This document shows, piece by piece, positions 8,709 through 18,155 of a stretch of 58,441 nt of DNA; the stretch's first letter is position 1; each line of letters opens with the position of its first letter. A program made the translations under genes and the position numbers. The notes beneath the pieces are model-generated. The model was given only the letters and a program-made list of their open reading frames with translations, was not told where the DNA came from and did not search any database. The DNA comes from Bacteroidaceae bacterium (lineage in GTDB: Bacteria > Bacteroidota > Bacteroidia > Bacteroidales > Bacteroidaceae), in assembly GCA_017938245.1 (NCBI GenBank), contig JAGBBX010000006.1, forward strand, positions 1 through 58,441, read 5' to 3'.

Positions 8709-11663
8709 ATGGCAAAGTGTACTAAATGCGGTGGTGAACTTAATCCCGGTGATAAGTTCTGTATGAAGTGTGGAACTCCTGCTCCCGTACAAGTGAATCA
8801 GAAAGGTATGCAGTCTGATGTATGCCCCAAGTGTGGCAACAGATTTAATCCCGGTGATAAGTTCTGTATGAAGTGTGGAACTCCTGCTCCCGCGCAAGTA
8901 AACCAGAAGAGTGTGCAGGCTAATGTATGCCCCAAATGCGGTGGTGAATTAAAGCCCGGTGATAAATTCTGTATGAAATGTGGCACTCCCGTAGCACAAG
9001 CAGGTGCAGGTGAGAAAGGCTGGTTTACCGATGGTGTACGTGCCGTTGCGAATGCCATAACAGGCGGACAGATGAACCGCGACATACAGCGTGAGCAGCA
9101 GGCTGCTGTAAACCAACAGGCTCGTGCCGACCAGGGCGAGATACAAAATGCGCAGCAGGCACAGCAAAACGCCGAGCGTGCCCAGCAACGTGCCGAGCGT
9201 GAAGCCGAGCGTGCACGCGACCGTCGTGCTATGGAGGCTGTCGATGGCGTGGATGTAGTACGCGGACGTGTCATCTGGAATATACAGCCGGGTGAGATTG
9301 CACGCAAGATAAAGGAGACCGAACTCGAAGAGATTGAGAAACTGAAAGGTATCATTGTTCAGGAGGGTTGTACAGCCATTATCTTTGCCAATGGCGAGCT
9401 TGTGTCGACAATTTCGTCGGGTGCTTATCTGTTCTACAAGAGTGTCGAGGAGGAGCAGGCAGCTATTAAGGCGGCTGTGGAAAAAGCCGAGAAAGAGCTC
9501 GACGAGAAAGAGCGCAAAATAAAAGAAGAGAAACGCAAAGCCGAGCCTACCTTCAGTCAGTTGGGTATTGTGGGCGAAATTAAGCGTGGCTTCGGATGGG
9601 TGAACCGCCTTATCTTCGGTCAGAAGAAGGATGAGAAAAAAGATAAGGTCGAGAAACGTAAGATTGACTATGCACGTATCCTTGCACGCCTCACTCAGGC
9701 GCCTGTGATGTCGGTATATCTCGTTAGCGACCGTTTCATTCCAATGACATTCGGCGGACAGGTTGCCAACGATGGTGGTATCAGTTTTGTGCCCTATAGT
9801 ATTCCTACCCGTGTGTTTGACGTGCAGATGGGAGTATCGCTTCAGCTCAAGGTGAATAATATAGCAGCTGTTGCATCTAACTATTTGGCCGACAAGCGTT
9901 CGCTCACTACCAATATGTTGCATCAGATGCTCAATGGCAGCATCGAGAATATGCTCCGTCAGGCAATGCGTAATGTCGACTACCAGCAGACAGGTCTGCC
10001 AATGGATGTTATTGCAAGTCTGAAAGCACAGTTGCAGCAGTTTATCAATACTCAGCTTCACGGCATAGAGTGTGCGCAGGTACTACAGGTTACCGATAGC
10101 AATGCCGAATTCGACCGCTTTCGTGCTGTAGAGCGCGAACTCTATTGCACCGAGAAAGAACTCGACTATCTGCATCGTACCGGTGAGTTCCGCAACCGTT
10201 TGGCAATAGAGACCAACAAGCAGACCATCGACAAGGCTACCACCGACGAGGAACTGCGTTATGCTCTTATGCAGATAAACAAGGACGAACTTATCCACGA
10301 CGACGAGTTCGAGGCTTTTACACTTATGCTGAATGCTCAGAAGCGTTTGCGTGAGGCAAAGAGCAAAGAGGAAGAGTATGAGGCACTTATCGACCTTAAG
10401 AAGAGTCGCCTTGTAAAAGAGGAGGATATTGCTGTGCTCGAGGATGCTCTTGCACAGAATAAGATACAGCGTGAGAGCATCACCGAGATTATGCGCATAC
10501 AGCATCAGCAGAGTGTCGACGATGCTCGTCTTGAGGCCGAGTGGGCTATCGGTGACAAGAAACAAGACCACGATTGGGAGCGCGAGGATCTTCAGCGTCG
10601 TCGTAATTGGGGTATCGAGGATGAGCAGCGCGAGCGCGAGTGGATGCACGAGGAGCAGGAGTACAACCGCAAGTTTGGTCGTATTCAGCAAATCGAGGAG
10701 TATGAGTGGCAAAAGAAGATTCGTGACAACGACTTCGAGTGGCAGAACGAAGAGCGCCGCCGCGAGAGCGAGTGGCAGCAGCGTCTGCGCGAGGAGCAGT
10801 TGCGTCGCGAGAACGAACAGACTGCCTACGACCGCAGCCGTCAGGATAAGTTCGACGATGACAAGATGGACGAGAACCGTCATCAGCGTCAGATGGACAA
10901 ATTGCGCAATATGGCAAATATTCAGGCTCAGTTAGATGCTCAGAGGTATCAGAACGAGCAGAATATGGCACAGATAAATGCAAACGTTGCAATGAATCGC
11001 GACAACCAGTTTGCAAATATGAGTGCCGACCAGATTCGTGCAGCCCAGCTTTCACATCTTACCGGTGAGGCTCAGGTTGCTATGGCAAATTCATATAACA
11101 AGGATGGCGAGAATGAATTGTTGAAGAAACAGCAGGCCGAACAGGCTGCGCTTTACCAGCAGATGTTGCAGATGCAGCAGAATCAGGGAAATCAGAATCA
11201 GCAGATGATGATGCAGATGGCTCAGATGATGCAGCAGGGTATGATGGGAACGGCGCAAGCAAACCTTGCCAACCAACAGGCTATGTATCAGCAACAGCAA
11301 CAGTGGCAGCAGCAGCGCTACGAAGATCAACAGCAGCGTGCCGACGAGTATCGTCAGGATGCTTATCGTCAGCAAGACCGTATGGATGCTCAGAATCAGG
11401 TAGCTATGGGTAGTATGGCTCAGGTTAACACCGCCGCTGCAAGCAATATTTATACAAATAACAGCAATGTAAATATGCAGGGTTATCCTCAGCAGCCCCA
11501 GCAACAGTGGCAGCCTCAACAGCCTCAGCAGCAGCAACCCGAGGCACCTCAGCAGCAGCCCGAGGTACCCGAGCAGAAGGCTGCGGCCAATGTGTGTCCT
11601 CGATGTGGTGCTCCTCTTAATGAGGGCTCGGGATTCTGCGTAAATTGCGGTCTGAAACTGTAA
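8709..11663 (+). CDS. Zinc-ribbon, coiled-coil, SPFH-like protein
   Basis: 984 residues. Three tandem zinc ribbons lie at the N-terminus (Cys 4/7/18/21, 39/42/53/56, 74/77/88/91) and one at the C-terminus (Cys 963/966/977/980). After an Ala/Gln/Arg-rich coiled coil (about 115-180) comes a region of about 190-480 with VVRGRVIWNIQPGE, PTRVFDVQMGVSLQLKV and FINTQLHGIECAQVLQV, the layout of the SPFH (band 7/flotillin) or virion-core-like family. Residues of about 600-720 form a highly charged helix with regularly spaced Trp (DHDWERE, REWMHEE, FEWQNEE), then a Gln-rich low-complexity tail. SPFH proteins assemble into membrane-associated rings; the zinc ribbons may bind the similar heads of the downstream proteins. 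It starts the unusual locus and has its own probable promoter. No membrane helix is obvious. Confidence 0.72.
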   Translation: MAKCTKCGGELNPGDKFCMKCGTPAPVQVNQKGMQSDVCPKCGNRFNPGDKFCMKCGTPAPAQVNQKSVQANVCPKCGGELKPGDKFCMKCGTPVAQAGAGEKGWFTDGVRAVANAITGGQMNRDIQREQQAAVNQQARADQGEIQNAQQAQQNAERAQQRAEREAERARDRRAMEAVDGVDVVRGRVIWNIQPGEIARKIKETELEEIEKLKGIIVQEGCTAIIFANGELVSTISSGAYLFYKSVEEEQAAIKAAVEKAEKELDEKERKIKEEKRKAEPTFSQLGIVGEIKRGFGWVNRLIFGQKKDEKKDKVEKRKIDYARILARLTQAPVMSVYLVSDRFIPMTFGGQVANDGGISFVPYSIPTRVFDVQMGVSLQLKVNNIAAVASNYLADKRSLTTNMLHQMLNGSIENMLRQAMRNVDYQQTGLPMDVIASLKAQLQQFINTQLHGIECAQVLQVTDSNAEFDRFRAVERELYCTEKELDYLHRTGEFRNRLAIETNKQTIDKATTDEELRYALMQINKDELIHDDEFEAFTLMLNAQKRLREAKSKEEEYEALIDLKKSRLVKEEDIAVLEDALAQNKIQRESITEIMRIQHQQSVDDARLEAEWAIGDKKQDHDWEREDLQRRRNWGIEDEQREREWMHEEQEYNRKFGRIQQIEEYEWQKKIRDNDFEWQNEERRRESEWQQRLREEQLRRENEQTAYDRSRQDKFDDDKMDENRHQRQMDKLRNMANIQAQLDAQRYQNEQNMAQINANVAMNRDNQFANMSADQIRAAQLSHLTGEAQVAMANSYNKDGENELLKKQQAEQAALYQQMLQMQQNQGNQNQQMMMQMAQMMQQGMMGTAQANLANQQAMYQQQQQWQQQRYEDQQQRADEYRQDAYRQQDRMDAQNQVAMGSMAQVNTAAASNIYTNNSNVNMQGYPQQPQQQWQPQQPQQQQPEAPQQQPEVPEQKAAANVCPRCGAPLNEGSGFCVNCGLKL

Positions 11664-11712
11664 AAAAGTTTTTAAAGAAATGGTTTGGGTAAACTACTCA
11701 AACATACCCTAA

Positions 11713-11767
11713 GGCAGGTTCTATGAATTATAAAAGGCACTCCCTTTGGTAATTTATAGAGCTTGCC
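11713..11767 (+). ncRNA. Structured hairpin between the SPFH gene and the Sel1 cluster
   Basis: Arms 11713-11730 and 11750-11767 pair over 18 positions with three G-U wobbles and no mismatch; inside the loop AAAGG and CCTTT pair again. Wobbles without mismatches suggest selection on an RNA structure. No U-run follows directly, so it may be a processing or attenuation element instead of a simple terminator. Confidence 0.45.
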
Positions 11768-11833
11768 TGTAATAGCAAAAATGAGGTATTGAAAAACGGC
11801 GAAACAGCCGGCCTCTATATGAATATTTTTTAG

Positions 11834-11849
11834 AAATTTAAACAGCTTC
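11834..11849. repeat. Solo right end of the inverted-repeat element
   Basis: AAATTTAAACAGCTTC matches the right terminus at 175-190 with one change and is also preceded by a T-run. No matching left end is visible nearby, so it is a degraded or partial copy, 21 nt before the next ATG. Confidence 0.5.
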
Positions 11850-11870
11850 TAAATATAAGGATAATAAATT

Positions 11871-14303
11871 ATGTATTGCCCAAATTGTAAAAAAGTGTAT
11901 TCTTCCGAATATAAGGGAAATTTCTGTGGCGATTGTGGTACAAGATTGGTTGATTCGCCAAAGCAGAACGATTTTGGTGTAAACATCAGCGATGATGCCG
12001 CCATTATGGGTGGAGTGAATGTTGTGCGTAACGACACGCACAATACAACAAGTTTCGACCAGAGTGTTACATATAACAGTACTGTAACAAATAACATAAA
12101 CAAAAGTACTATAGAGTTGCAGCAAGAGCGCACTCAGTCGTTTATAGAGCAGTGCAAGCTGGCCTTCAGCGCCGGTAACGGATTAATCACCGAGGAGAGG
12201 AGAGTAAGCCTTGAGACACTTCGTTTGAGTCTGGGTATTGACGAAGCCGAGGCAGAACGTCTCATCGAGGTGGCACGTAAATCATCGGGGGCTCGTATGA
12301 CTACGCTCGGTGTGCGCGATGCAACGACAATGAAGAAAATTGACTCTTATATCGTTAATAACAATGCAACTATGCTCAAAGGGCAGATAGCCCGTCTTGC
12401 CGCCCTCGTAAACAACTATAATATCGAGGAAATTCACTATAAGAATTATATGTTGCAGGCTGCTCTCTCGCCTACTGAACTGATGCGCGGATACGAATCA
12501 AGTACCGCTGACGAATATTGGCAGACTTATTGGGCTTCTGTTGCTTATTTTAAATGTGGCGATAATGTAAAAGCCGAGAGGGCGATTGTGAAGTTAGACC
12601 GTTATGCCGAGTACCCCGAGGATAACACTCTGCTTCTCTCGGCCTTGAGTACTTATAAGGATTATGGAGTAGAGGAGGCTGCCGGCTACATAAACGCTGT
12701 TATTCCCGAGCAGTGCTCGCCACTGCTGCTGCCATTTGTGCAAGCTCTTTTCCTTGAGATTTATCCCGAGGGGGCAGCCGAGTTTGGTTTTGCTAAAGAG
12801 AATTGCCAGTTCTACATCGACAATTTTGTGGCAATGGAAAATTCGGCGCAGGGTGGTATGTTTGTTTCATCGGCTAATGCCGAGAATACTTTCAATACAG
12901 GATTGTCTCATTATAATGCCGAGAATTATAGCGAGGCTGTAAAATATTTCCGCGCGGCAGCCGAGCAGGGACACGCTGTGGCTCAGTGCTATTTGTCCGA
13001 CTGCTATTACGAAGGCAAAGGTGTAGAGGTCGATTATGAAGAGTCTGTAGCCTGGTGTCGTAAATCGGCCGAGCAGGGATATGCCGATGCGCAAAATAAA
13101 TTGGGATATGCGTACGAAGAAGGCGATGGCGTAGAACAGGATTTAAAAGAGGCTGTGAAATGCTATCGCAAGGCTGCTGAGCAGGGTTATGCCAAAGGTC
13201 AGAATAACTTAGCTTCTTGCTATGAAGAGGGTTTAGGAGTACCCGTAAATCTTGCTAAAGCAGTGGAATTATATACAAAGGCTGCCGAACAGGGATACGT
13301 CAAAGCGCAATGCAATCTGGGAAATTGCTACTACTATGGAACGGGTGTCGAGGAGAATCAGGAAGAGGCGGTGAAATGGTATCGAAAAGCAGCAGAGCAA
13401 GGTTATGATATTGCTGAATGTAGTTTGGGCGTTTGTTACGAGAATGGTTTTGGTGTTGAAGAGAATGCGAAAGTGGCTGTAAAATGGTATCGTAAAGCAG
13501 CCGAGCAGGGGAGTCCTATTGCTCAATGTTGTTTGGGCGTTTGTTACGAGAATGGTAATGGAGTAGAAGAGGATTGTGAAACTGCTGTAAAATGGTATCG
13601 TAAGTCGGCCGAGCAGGGATATGCCAATGCGCAAAACAATTTGGGACTCTGCTACGAAAATGGTGTAGGAGTGTCCGAGAATATTAAGGAGGCTGTAAAA
13701 TGGTATCGTAAGTCGGCCGAGCAGGGCGATGCCGATGGACAATGTTATTTGGGCGTTTGTTACGAGAATGGTAACGGGGTGCCTATGAATCAGAAAGAGG
13801 CTGTAAGATTGTATAAGTTGGCTGCCGAACAGGGGAATGCCGTTGCGCAGTGTAATTTGGGCGTTTGTTACGAAAATGGCGATGGAGTACCTGTAAACCT
13901 AAAAGAGGCTGTAAGATGGTATAAAGCAGCTGCCGAGCAGGAACACGACACAGCTCTATTCAATCTGGCTCTCTGTTACGATAATGGCGAGGGGGTACCT
14001 GTAGACAAAAAAGAGGCCGTAAGATTGTATCGCGCGGCTGCCGAGCAGGGACACGTCGGTGCACAGTTTAATCTGGCTATATGCTATGATAATGGCGAGG
14101 GGGTAGATGTAGACAAAAAAGAGGCCGTAAGATGGTATCGCGAGGCTGCCGAGCAGGGACACGCCAAAGCGCAGTATAATTTGGGATTCAGCTACGAGAA
14201 TGGCGAGGGTGTGCCGCAGAATCACGCGGCAGCTCTTAAATGGTGGCGTAAAGCAGCCGACCAGGGTGATGAGGATGCAATAGAATTATTAAATAACGAA
14301 TAG
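11871..14303 (+). CDS. Zinc-ribbon head protein with about 12 Sel1 repeats (paralogue 1)
   Basis: 810 residues. The head starts with a zinc ribbon (CPNC at 3-6, CGDC further on), then the motif [13 protein letters not shown], an Asn/Thr-rich stretch (HNTTSFDQSV) and a helical domain to about residue 325 that ends YIDNFVAMENS. The same head is found in the next four genes. From about residue 345 there are about 12 Sel1-like repeats of 36 residues (consensus [24 protein letters not shown]). Sel1 repeats form alpha-solenoids that bind partner proteins. No signal peptide is present, so it is probably cytoplasmic. The next paralogue starts 33 nt downstream. The role of the head is unknown to me. 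Confidence 0.72.
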   Translation: MYCPNCKKVYSSEYKGNFCGDCGTRLVDSPKQNDFGVNISDDAAIMGGVNVVRNDTHNTTSFDQSVTYNSTVTNNINKSTIELQQERTQSFIEQCKLAFSAGNGLITEERRVSLETLRLSLGIDEAEAERLIEVARKSSGARMTTLGVRDATTMKKIDSYIVNNNATMLKGQIARLAALVNNYNIEEIHYKNYMLQAALSPTELMRGYESSTADEYWQTYWASVAYFKCGDNVKAERAIVKLDRYAEYPEDNTLLLSALSTYKDYGVEEAAGYINAVIPEQCSPLLLPFVQALFLEIYPEGAAEFGFAKENCQFYIDNFVAMENSAQGGMFVSSANAENTFNTGLSHYNAENYSEAVKYFRAAAEQGHAVAQCYLSDCYYEGKGVEVDYEESVAWCRKSAEQGYADAQNKLGYAYEEGDGVEQDLKEAVKCYRKAAEQGYAKGQNNLASCYEEGLGVPVNLAKAVELYTKAAEQGYVKAQCNLGNCYYYGTGVEENQEEAVKWYRKAAEQGYDIAECSLGVCYENGFGVEENAKVAVKWYRKAAEQGSPIAQCCLGVCYENGNGVEEDCETAVKWYRKSAEQGYANAQNNLGLCYENGVGVSENIKEAVKWYRKSAEQGDADGQCYLGVCYENGNGVPMNQKEAVRLYKLAAEQGNAVAQCNLGVCYENGDGVPVNLKEAVRWYKAAAEQEHDTALFNLALCYDNGEGVPVDKKEAVRLYRAAAEQGHVGAQFNLAICYDNGEGVDVDKKEAVRWYREAAEQGHAKAQYNLGFSYENGEGVPQNHAAALKWWRKAADQGDEDAIELLNNE

Positions 14304-14336
14304 TTAAGACAAGTAGATAATTATATACGAATATAT

Positions 14337-16226
14337 ATGTATTGTCCGAATTGTAAAAAGGAGTATCCCGTCGATTTCCAGGGAAAATACTGTATAGAGT
14401 GTGGTGCTAAATTGGTCGAATCGCCACAGAGTGAAAATACAGGTGTAAATATTGGTGGAGAGGCTGCCATTATGGGTGGCTTGAATGTTACGACAAATGA
14501 GTCGCACAACACTACTACATACGACCAACGTGTAATAAACACAAAAACAGTAACGAATAATATAGTAGAGCGCGAAAAAAGCGAATTTGAATTGCGTAAC
14601 GAGCGTAATGCGCAGTTTATGGAGCTTTGTAAACAGGTATTGAGTGATGGCCTAATGGCCGAGGAGGAGAAACAACGACTCACAGCCGAACGTGTGCGCT
14701 TGGGACTTGACGAGACCGAGGCTGCCCGACTCATCGAGATTGTGAGAAAAACCTCGGGTGTGCGTATGGCAACACTTGGAACGCGAGATACAATGACGCT
14801 TAAGAGCATCGACCGTTATCTCGAAAGTAATAATCGCATTGTGCTCGGTGGACAGATTCCTCGTCTTAAGGCCCTTGTGCAAAATTATAAGATAGAGGAG
14901 GTACTCTATAAGTATTATATGTTGCTTGCAGCGCTGCGCCCCGATGAACTTGTGAAAGAGTACGAAAGTAATGTTGCCGATGAGTATTGGCAAACCTATT
15001 GGGTGGCAATAGCTTATATGAAACTTAACAAGGTTGCCGAAGCCGAAGGTGCAATAGTGAAATTGGGACTTTATCCAAGTTATCCCGAGCATAACGCGTT
15101 GCTGCTGTCGGCGGTAGGCACGCTTGCCGAATTAGGCGTCGAGGATACATCGAGTTATGTGGCAGCTGTTAATCCCGAACAGTGCTCACATCTGCTTGCT
15201 CCATTTGTACACGCGCTTTACTTCGAGGTTGTACCCGAGCGAGCCAAAAGTGTAGGCGCAAGAAGAGAAAATTGTCTCTTTTATATCGAGAATATAGTCT
15301 CTTTGGAAAGCCCTGAGGAAAAGGAGGCAAAGCGTAAAGCCGAGGAAGAAGCAAAGCGCAAAGCAGCTGAAGAGGAAGCCCGTCGCAAGGCCGAGGAGGC
15401 TAAACGTAAAGCCGAGGAGGATGCCCGTCGCAAGGCTGCCGAAGAAGCCAAACGTAAAGTCGAGGAGGATGCCCGTCGCAAGGCTGCCGAAGATGCCAAA
15501 CGCAAGGCCGAGGAGGATGCTCGTCGCAAGGCTGCTGAAGATGCCAGACGCAAGGCCGAGGAGGATGCCCGTCGCAAGGCTGCCGAAGATGCCAAACGCA
15601 AGGCCGAGGAGGATGCTCGTTGCAAGGCTGCTGAAGATGCCAGACGCAAGGCCGAGGAGGCTGCCGAAGATGCCAGACGTAAAGCCGAGGAGGATGCCCG
15701 TCGCAAGGCTGCTGAAGATGCCAAACGCAAGGCCGAGGAGGATGCCCGTCGCAAGATTGCCGAAGATGCCAGACGTAAAGCCGAGGATGCCCGTCGCAAG
15801 GCTGCCGAAGATGCCAGACGCAAGGCCGAGGAAGATGCCCGTCGCAAGGCTGCCGAAGATGCCAAACGCAAGGCCGAGGAGGCTAAACGTAAAGCCGAGG
15901 AAGAGGCTGCTGCCAAACGCAAAAAAAGAAATATGTGGCTTGCAATTGCTGCTATATTTGTAGTTGCTCTTTTTGTTATTCCCGGTTTATTCGGTGATGA
16001 CAAAGATGCTGCAATCGAGGAAGGAAGCGCCACAATGATTCGTACTATTGAAGAAGAAAGTACCATCGAGGAGAAAAATGCCACAATGAAACGTGCCATC
16101 GAGGAGGAAAATGCCGCAATTAAACGTGCCATCGAGGAGGAAAATGCTGCAATGAAACGTGCCATCGAGGAAAAAAATGCTGCATTATCGGAGTGGGAGA
16201 AAATTGTCTCAGGGAGCGAGGACTGA
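14337..16226 (+). CDS. Zinc-ribbon head protein with long coiled coil and C-terminal membrane helix (paralogue 2)
   Basis: 629 residues. The shared head (zinc ribbon CPNC/CIEC, GGEAAIMGGLNV, helical domain ending YIENIVSLESPEE) covers about 1-328. About 200 residues of Lys/Arg/Glu/Ala repeats (EEDARRKAAEDAKRKA) follow, which should form one long coiled coil. A hydrophobic helix starts at Met533 (MWLAIAAIFVVALFVIPGLF), then a short tail with repeated IEEENAA units. With no signal peptide, the head and coiled coil should face the cytoplasm and the protein be held in the inner membrane. The coding DNA for the coil is a tandem repeat of about 48 bp and may vary in length. This is the only clear membrane protein of the five paralogues. 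Confidence 0.72.
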   Translation: MYCPNCKKEYPVDFQGKYCIECGAKLVESPQSENTGVNIGGEAAIMGGLNVTTNESHNTTTYDQRVINTKTVTNNIVEREKSEFELRNERNAQFMELCKQVLSDGLMAEEEKQRLTAERVRLGLDETEAARLIEIVRKTSGVRMATLGTRDTMTLKSIDRYLESNNRIVLGGQIPRLKALVQNYKIEEVLYKYYMLLAALRPDELVKEYESNVADEYWQTYWVAIAYMKLNKVAEAEGAIVKLGLYPSYPEHNALLLSAVGTLAELGVEDTSSYVAAVNPEQCSHLLAPFVHALYFEVVPERAKSVGARRENCLFYIENIVSLESPEEKEAKRKAEEEAKRKAAEEEARRKAEEAKRKAEEDARRKAAEEAKRKVEEDARRKAAEDAKRKAEEDARRKAAEDARRKAEEDARRKAAEDAKRKAEEDARCKAAEDARRKAEEAAEDARRKAEEDARRKAAEDAKRKAEEDARRKIAEDARRKAEDARRKAAEDARRKAEEDARRKAAEDAKRKAEEAKRKAEEEAAAKRKKRNMWLAIAAIFVVALFVIPGLFGDDKDAAIEEGSATMIRTIEEESTIEEKNATMKRAIEEENAAIKRAIEEENAAMKRAIEEKNAALSEWEKIVSGSED

Positions 16227-16230
16227 TTTA

Positions 16231-16291
16231 GAAACTGTTTAAATTTATCTCCTTGTAATCATTTTTTTTCGAAAGAAATTTAAATAGTTTC
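16231..16291. repeat. Short copy of the inverted-repeat element
   Basis: GAAACTGTTTAAATTT (16231-16246) and AAATTTAAATAGTTTC (16276-16291) are inverted repeats with one mismatch. The adjoining bases also match the element at 1-190 (TCCTTG after the left end, TCATTTTTTTTCGAAAG before the right end), so it reads as an internally deleted version of that copy. Confidence 0.65.
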
Positions 16292-16311
16292 TTATTATTA
16301 TATGTGACGAC

Positions 16312-16358
16312 AAAAAGCATTTACGACAGATTCGTGAATCTGTCGTAAATGCTTTTTT
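16312..16358 (+). terminator. Hairpin terminator after paralogue 2
   Basis: Arms of 22 nt (16312-16333 and 16336-16357, AAAAAGCATTTACGACAGAT and its complement) enclose only GT, with A and T runs at the base. It ends the first pair of paralogues and suggests a separate promoter for the third. Confidence 0.8.
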
Positions 16359-16421
16359 ATTATCTGAAAACTTGTAATTCTTTTTTTGCTGTAAAATAAT
16401 CGGTTGATAATATATTTTCAT

Positions 16422-16429
16422 TATTTTTG
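16422..16429 (+). promoter_or_regulatory. Possible -7 box for paralogues 3-5
   Basis: TATTTTTG fits TAnnTTTG and lies 45 nt before the ATG at 16474 and after a terminator. A TTG at 16404-16406 is a weak -33 candidate with a short gap. Confidence 0.35.
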
Positions 16430-16473
16430 CGTAATAGACACAAATAACAAGATAAATATAAAAACTAAATATT

Positions 16474-18114
16474 ATGTATTGCCCAAATTGTAAAAAAGTA
16501 TATCCAGCCGATTTTACGGGGAGTTTCTGTATCAATTGTGGAGCCGGATTAGTTGAAAATCCTAAAGAAGGAACTACGGGATTAAATATAAGTGACGATG
16601 CTGCTATTATGGGTGGCGTTAATGTAGTGACTAACGACTCGCATAATACTACTACATACGACCAAAGTGTGGTGTATAACAAGAGTGTTGTAAATAATAT
16701 TTCGAAGAGTACCTCCGAACTGCAACAAGAGCGCACTCAGTCGTTCTTGGAACAGTGTAAGCAGGCGTTTAGTAAGGGTGGAGGATTAATTTCCGAGGAG
16801 CAGAGAACAAGCCTCGAGACACTGCGTCTGAGTATGGGAATTGATGATGCCGAGGCTGCTCGTATCATCGAGGTGGCTCGAAAATCGTCGGGAGGTCGTA
16901 TGACTGTGCTTGGTACGCGCGATGTGACGACACTGAAAAATGTCGACCGTTATATCGAAAATAACAGTATCAACATGCTTAAAGGACAAATTCCTCGTCT
17001 TGCGGCTATTGCCCGTGACTACAAGGTCGAGGAGGTGTTATACAAGTATAATATGTTGCTTGCTGCATTAAACCCCGAGGATCTTGTTAAAAACTATGAG
17101 AAAAGCGTTGCCGACGAGTATTGGCAAACTTATTGGGTCGCAATAGCTTATATGAAGCTGAAAAGAGTTGCTGAGGCCGAGAATGCAATAGTTAAATTGG
17201 GGCATTTTACCGATTATTCCGAGTATAACTCGCTGCTGCTCTCGGTAGTGAGTGCATTTAACGAGAATGGTGCTGAAGAGGCGATAAGCTATATAGATGC
17301 TCTTGTTCCCGAGCAGTGCTCACCGATGCTTACCCCGTTTCTTAACGCACTCTATTTCGAGCTTGCTCCCGAGCGCGCCGGTGGTGCCAGTCGCGAGTGC
17401 TGTCAGTTCTTTATCGACAATATTGTGTCGTTAGAAAGCTCCGAGGATAAGGATGCTGCCCGCAAGGCTGCCGAGGAAAGTCACGAGGAATACGACAATG
17501 ACGATGACGACGTTGACGAGAACAACGATGTTGACGAGGACTCAGATTACGACGAGGAGGAAGAATATGAGAATGAGGATGAAGATGATGAGGAGGAATA
17601 CGATGATGAGGATGGTGAAGAAGAGGGGGATCACTACGATGTCATATTAAGAGATTCAGGCGTTATGAAGCTTGCTCTTGTAAAGTTGTTAAAGGATAAA
17701 TTCGATTTTAGTCTAAGCGAGAGTAAAAAAATTGTCGATTCAGCGCCTTGTACGATTGCTAGAAAAATTCCTCGAGTAAATGCCGAAGTACTCAAAAATG
17801 TAATGGAAGAGGGAGGTGCGGTAATGGAAATCTTGAATTCCGACACCGGTGCTATTGAATACAGAACTTCTACGCCAAAGAGTTATAATACAGAGAGTGC
17901 CAAAAACGTAGAGACAAATGTGCCGGTGGCACAAACGCGCAGTGTTGAAGAGAATAGACCCTCTGTTCCGCAGAACCAAGCAAATAATAATGAACGTAGT
18001 GCTGTAGATACTATTTTCGAGATTATTAAGGTTGTAGTAATTGAGATTCTTGAGGCTCTTAAACGACTTGTCGAATTTATCAGAACTCAGATAAATAATA
18101 ACTCGGGAAAATAA
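16474..18114 (+). CDS. Zinc-ribbon head protein with acidic linker and L7/L12-like domain (paralogue 3)
   Basis: 546 residues. The head is very close to that of paralogue 1 ([31 protein letters not shown]). A long Asp/Glu run (about 340-385) follows, then a domain of about 387-452 (YDVILRDSGVMKLALVKLL, SLSESKKIVDSAP, AEVLKNVMEEGGAVMEI) that has the pattern of the ribosomal L7/L12 C-terminal domain. In the ribosome that domain recruits translation GTPases. The C-terminal 90 residues hold a predicted amphipathic helix (IFEIIKVVVIEILEALKRLV). There are no Sel1 repeats. It is probably co-transcribed with paralogue 4, 41 nt downstream. Confidence 0.72.
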   Translation: MYCPNCKKVYPADFTGSFCINCGAGLVENPKEGTTGLNISDDAAIMGGVNVVTNDSHNTTTYDQSVVYNKSVVNNISKSTSELQQERTQSFLEQCKQAFSKGGGLISEEQRTSLETLRLSMGIDDAEAARIIEVARKSSGGRMTVLGTRDVTTLKNVDRYIENNSINMLKGQIPRLAAIARDYKVEEVLYKYNMLLAALNPEDLVKNYEKSVADEYWQTYWVAIAYMKLKRVAEAENAIVKLGHFTDYSEYNSLLLSVVSAFNENGAEEAISYIDALVPEQCSPMLTPFLNALYFELAPERAGGASRECCQFFIDNIVSLESSEDKDAARKAAEESHEEYDNDDDDVDENNDVDEDSDYDEEEEYENEDEDDEEEYDDEDGEEEGDHYDVILRDSGVMKLALVKLLKDKFDFSLSESKKIVDSAPCTIARKIPRVNAEVLKNVMEEGGAVMEILNSDTGAIEYRTSTPKSYNTESAKNVETNVPVAQTRSVEENRPSVPQNQANNNERSAVDTIFEIIKVVVIEILEALKRLVEFIRTQINNNSGK

Positions 18115-18155
18115 AAAACGGAAATTCAACTTATTGAATAGAAAAAATAACACCT

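Noticed and set aside
8949-10883. Minus-strand open frames opposite the SPFH gene
   Set aside because: Codon use and composition are those of antisense shadows; Leu/His-rich products without motifs.
15281-16165. Long open frames on both strands across the coiled-coil repeats of paralogue 2
   Set aside because: They are shadows created by the periodic coding DNA (Ser/Ala-rich on the minus strand, Arg/Met/Pro-rich in another plus frame).
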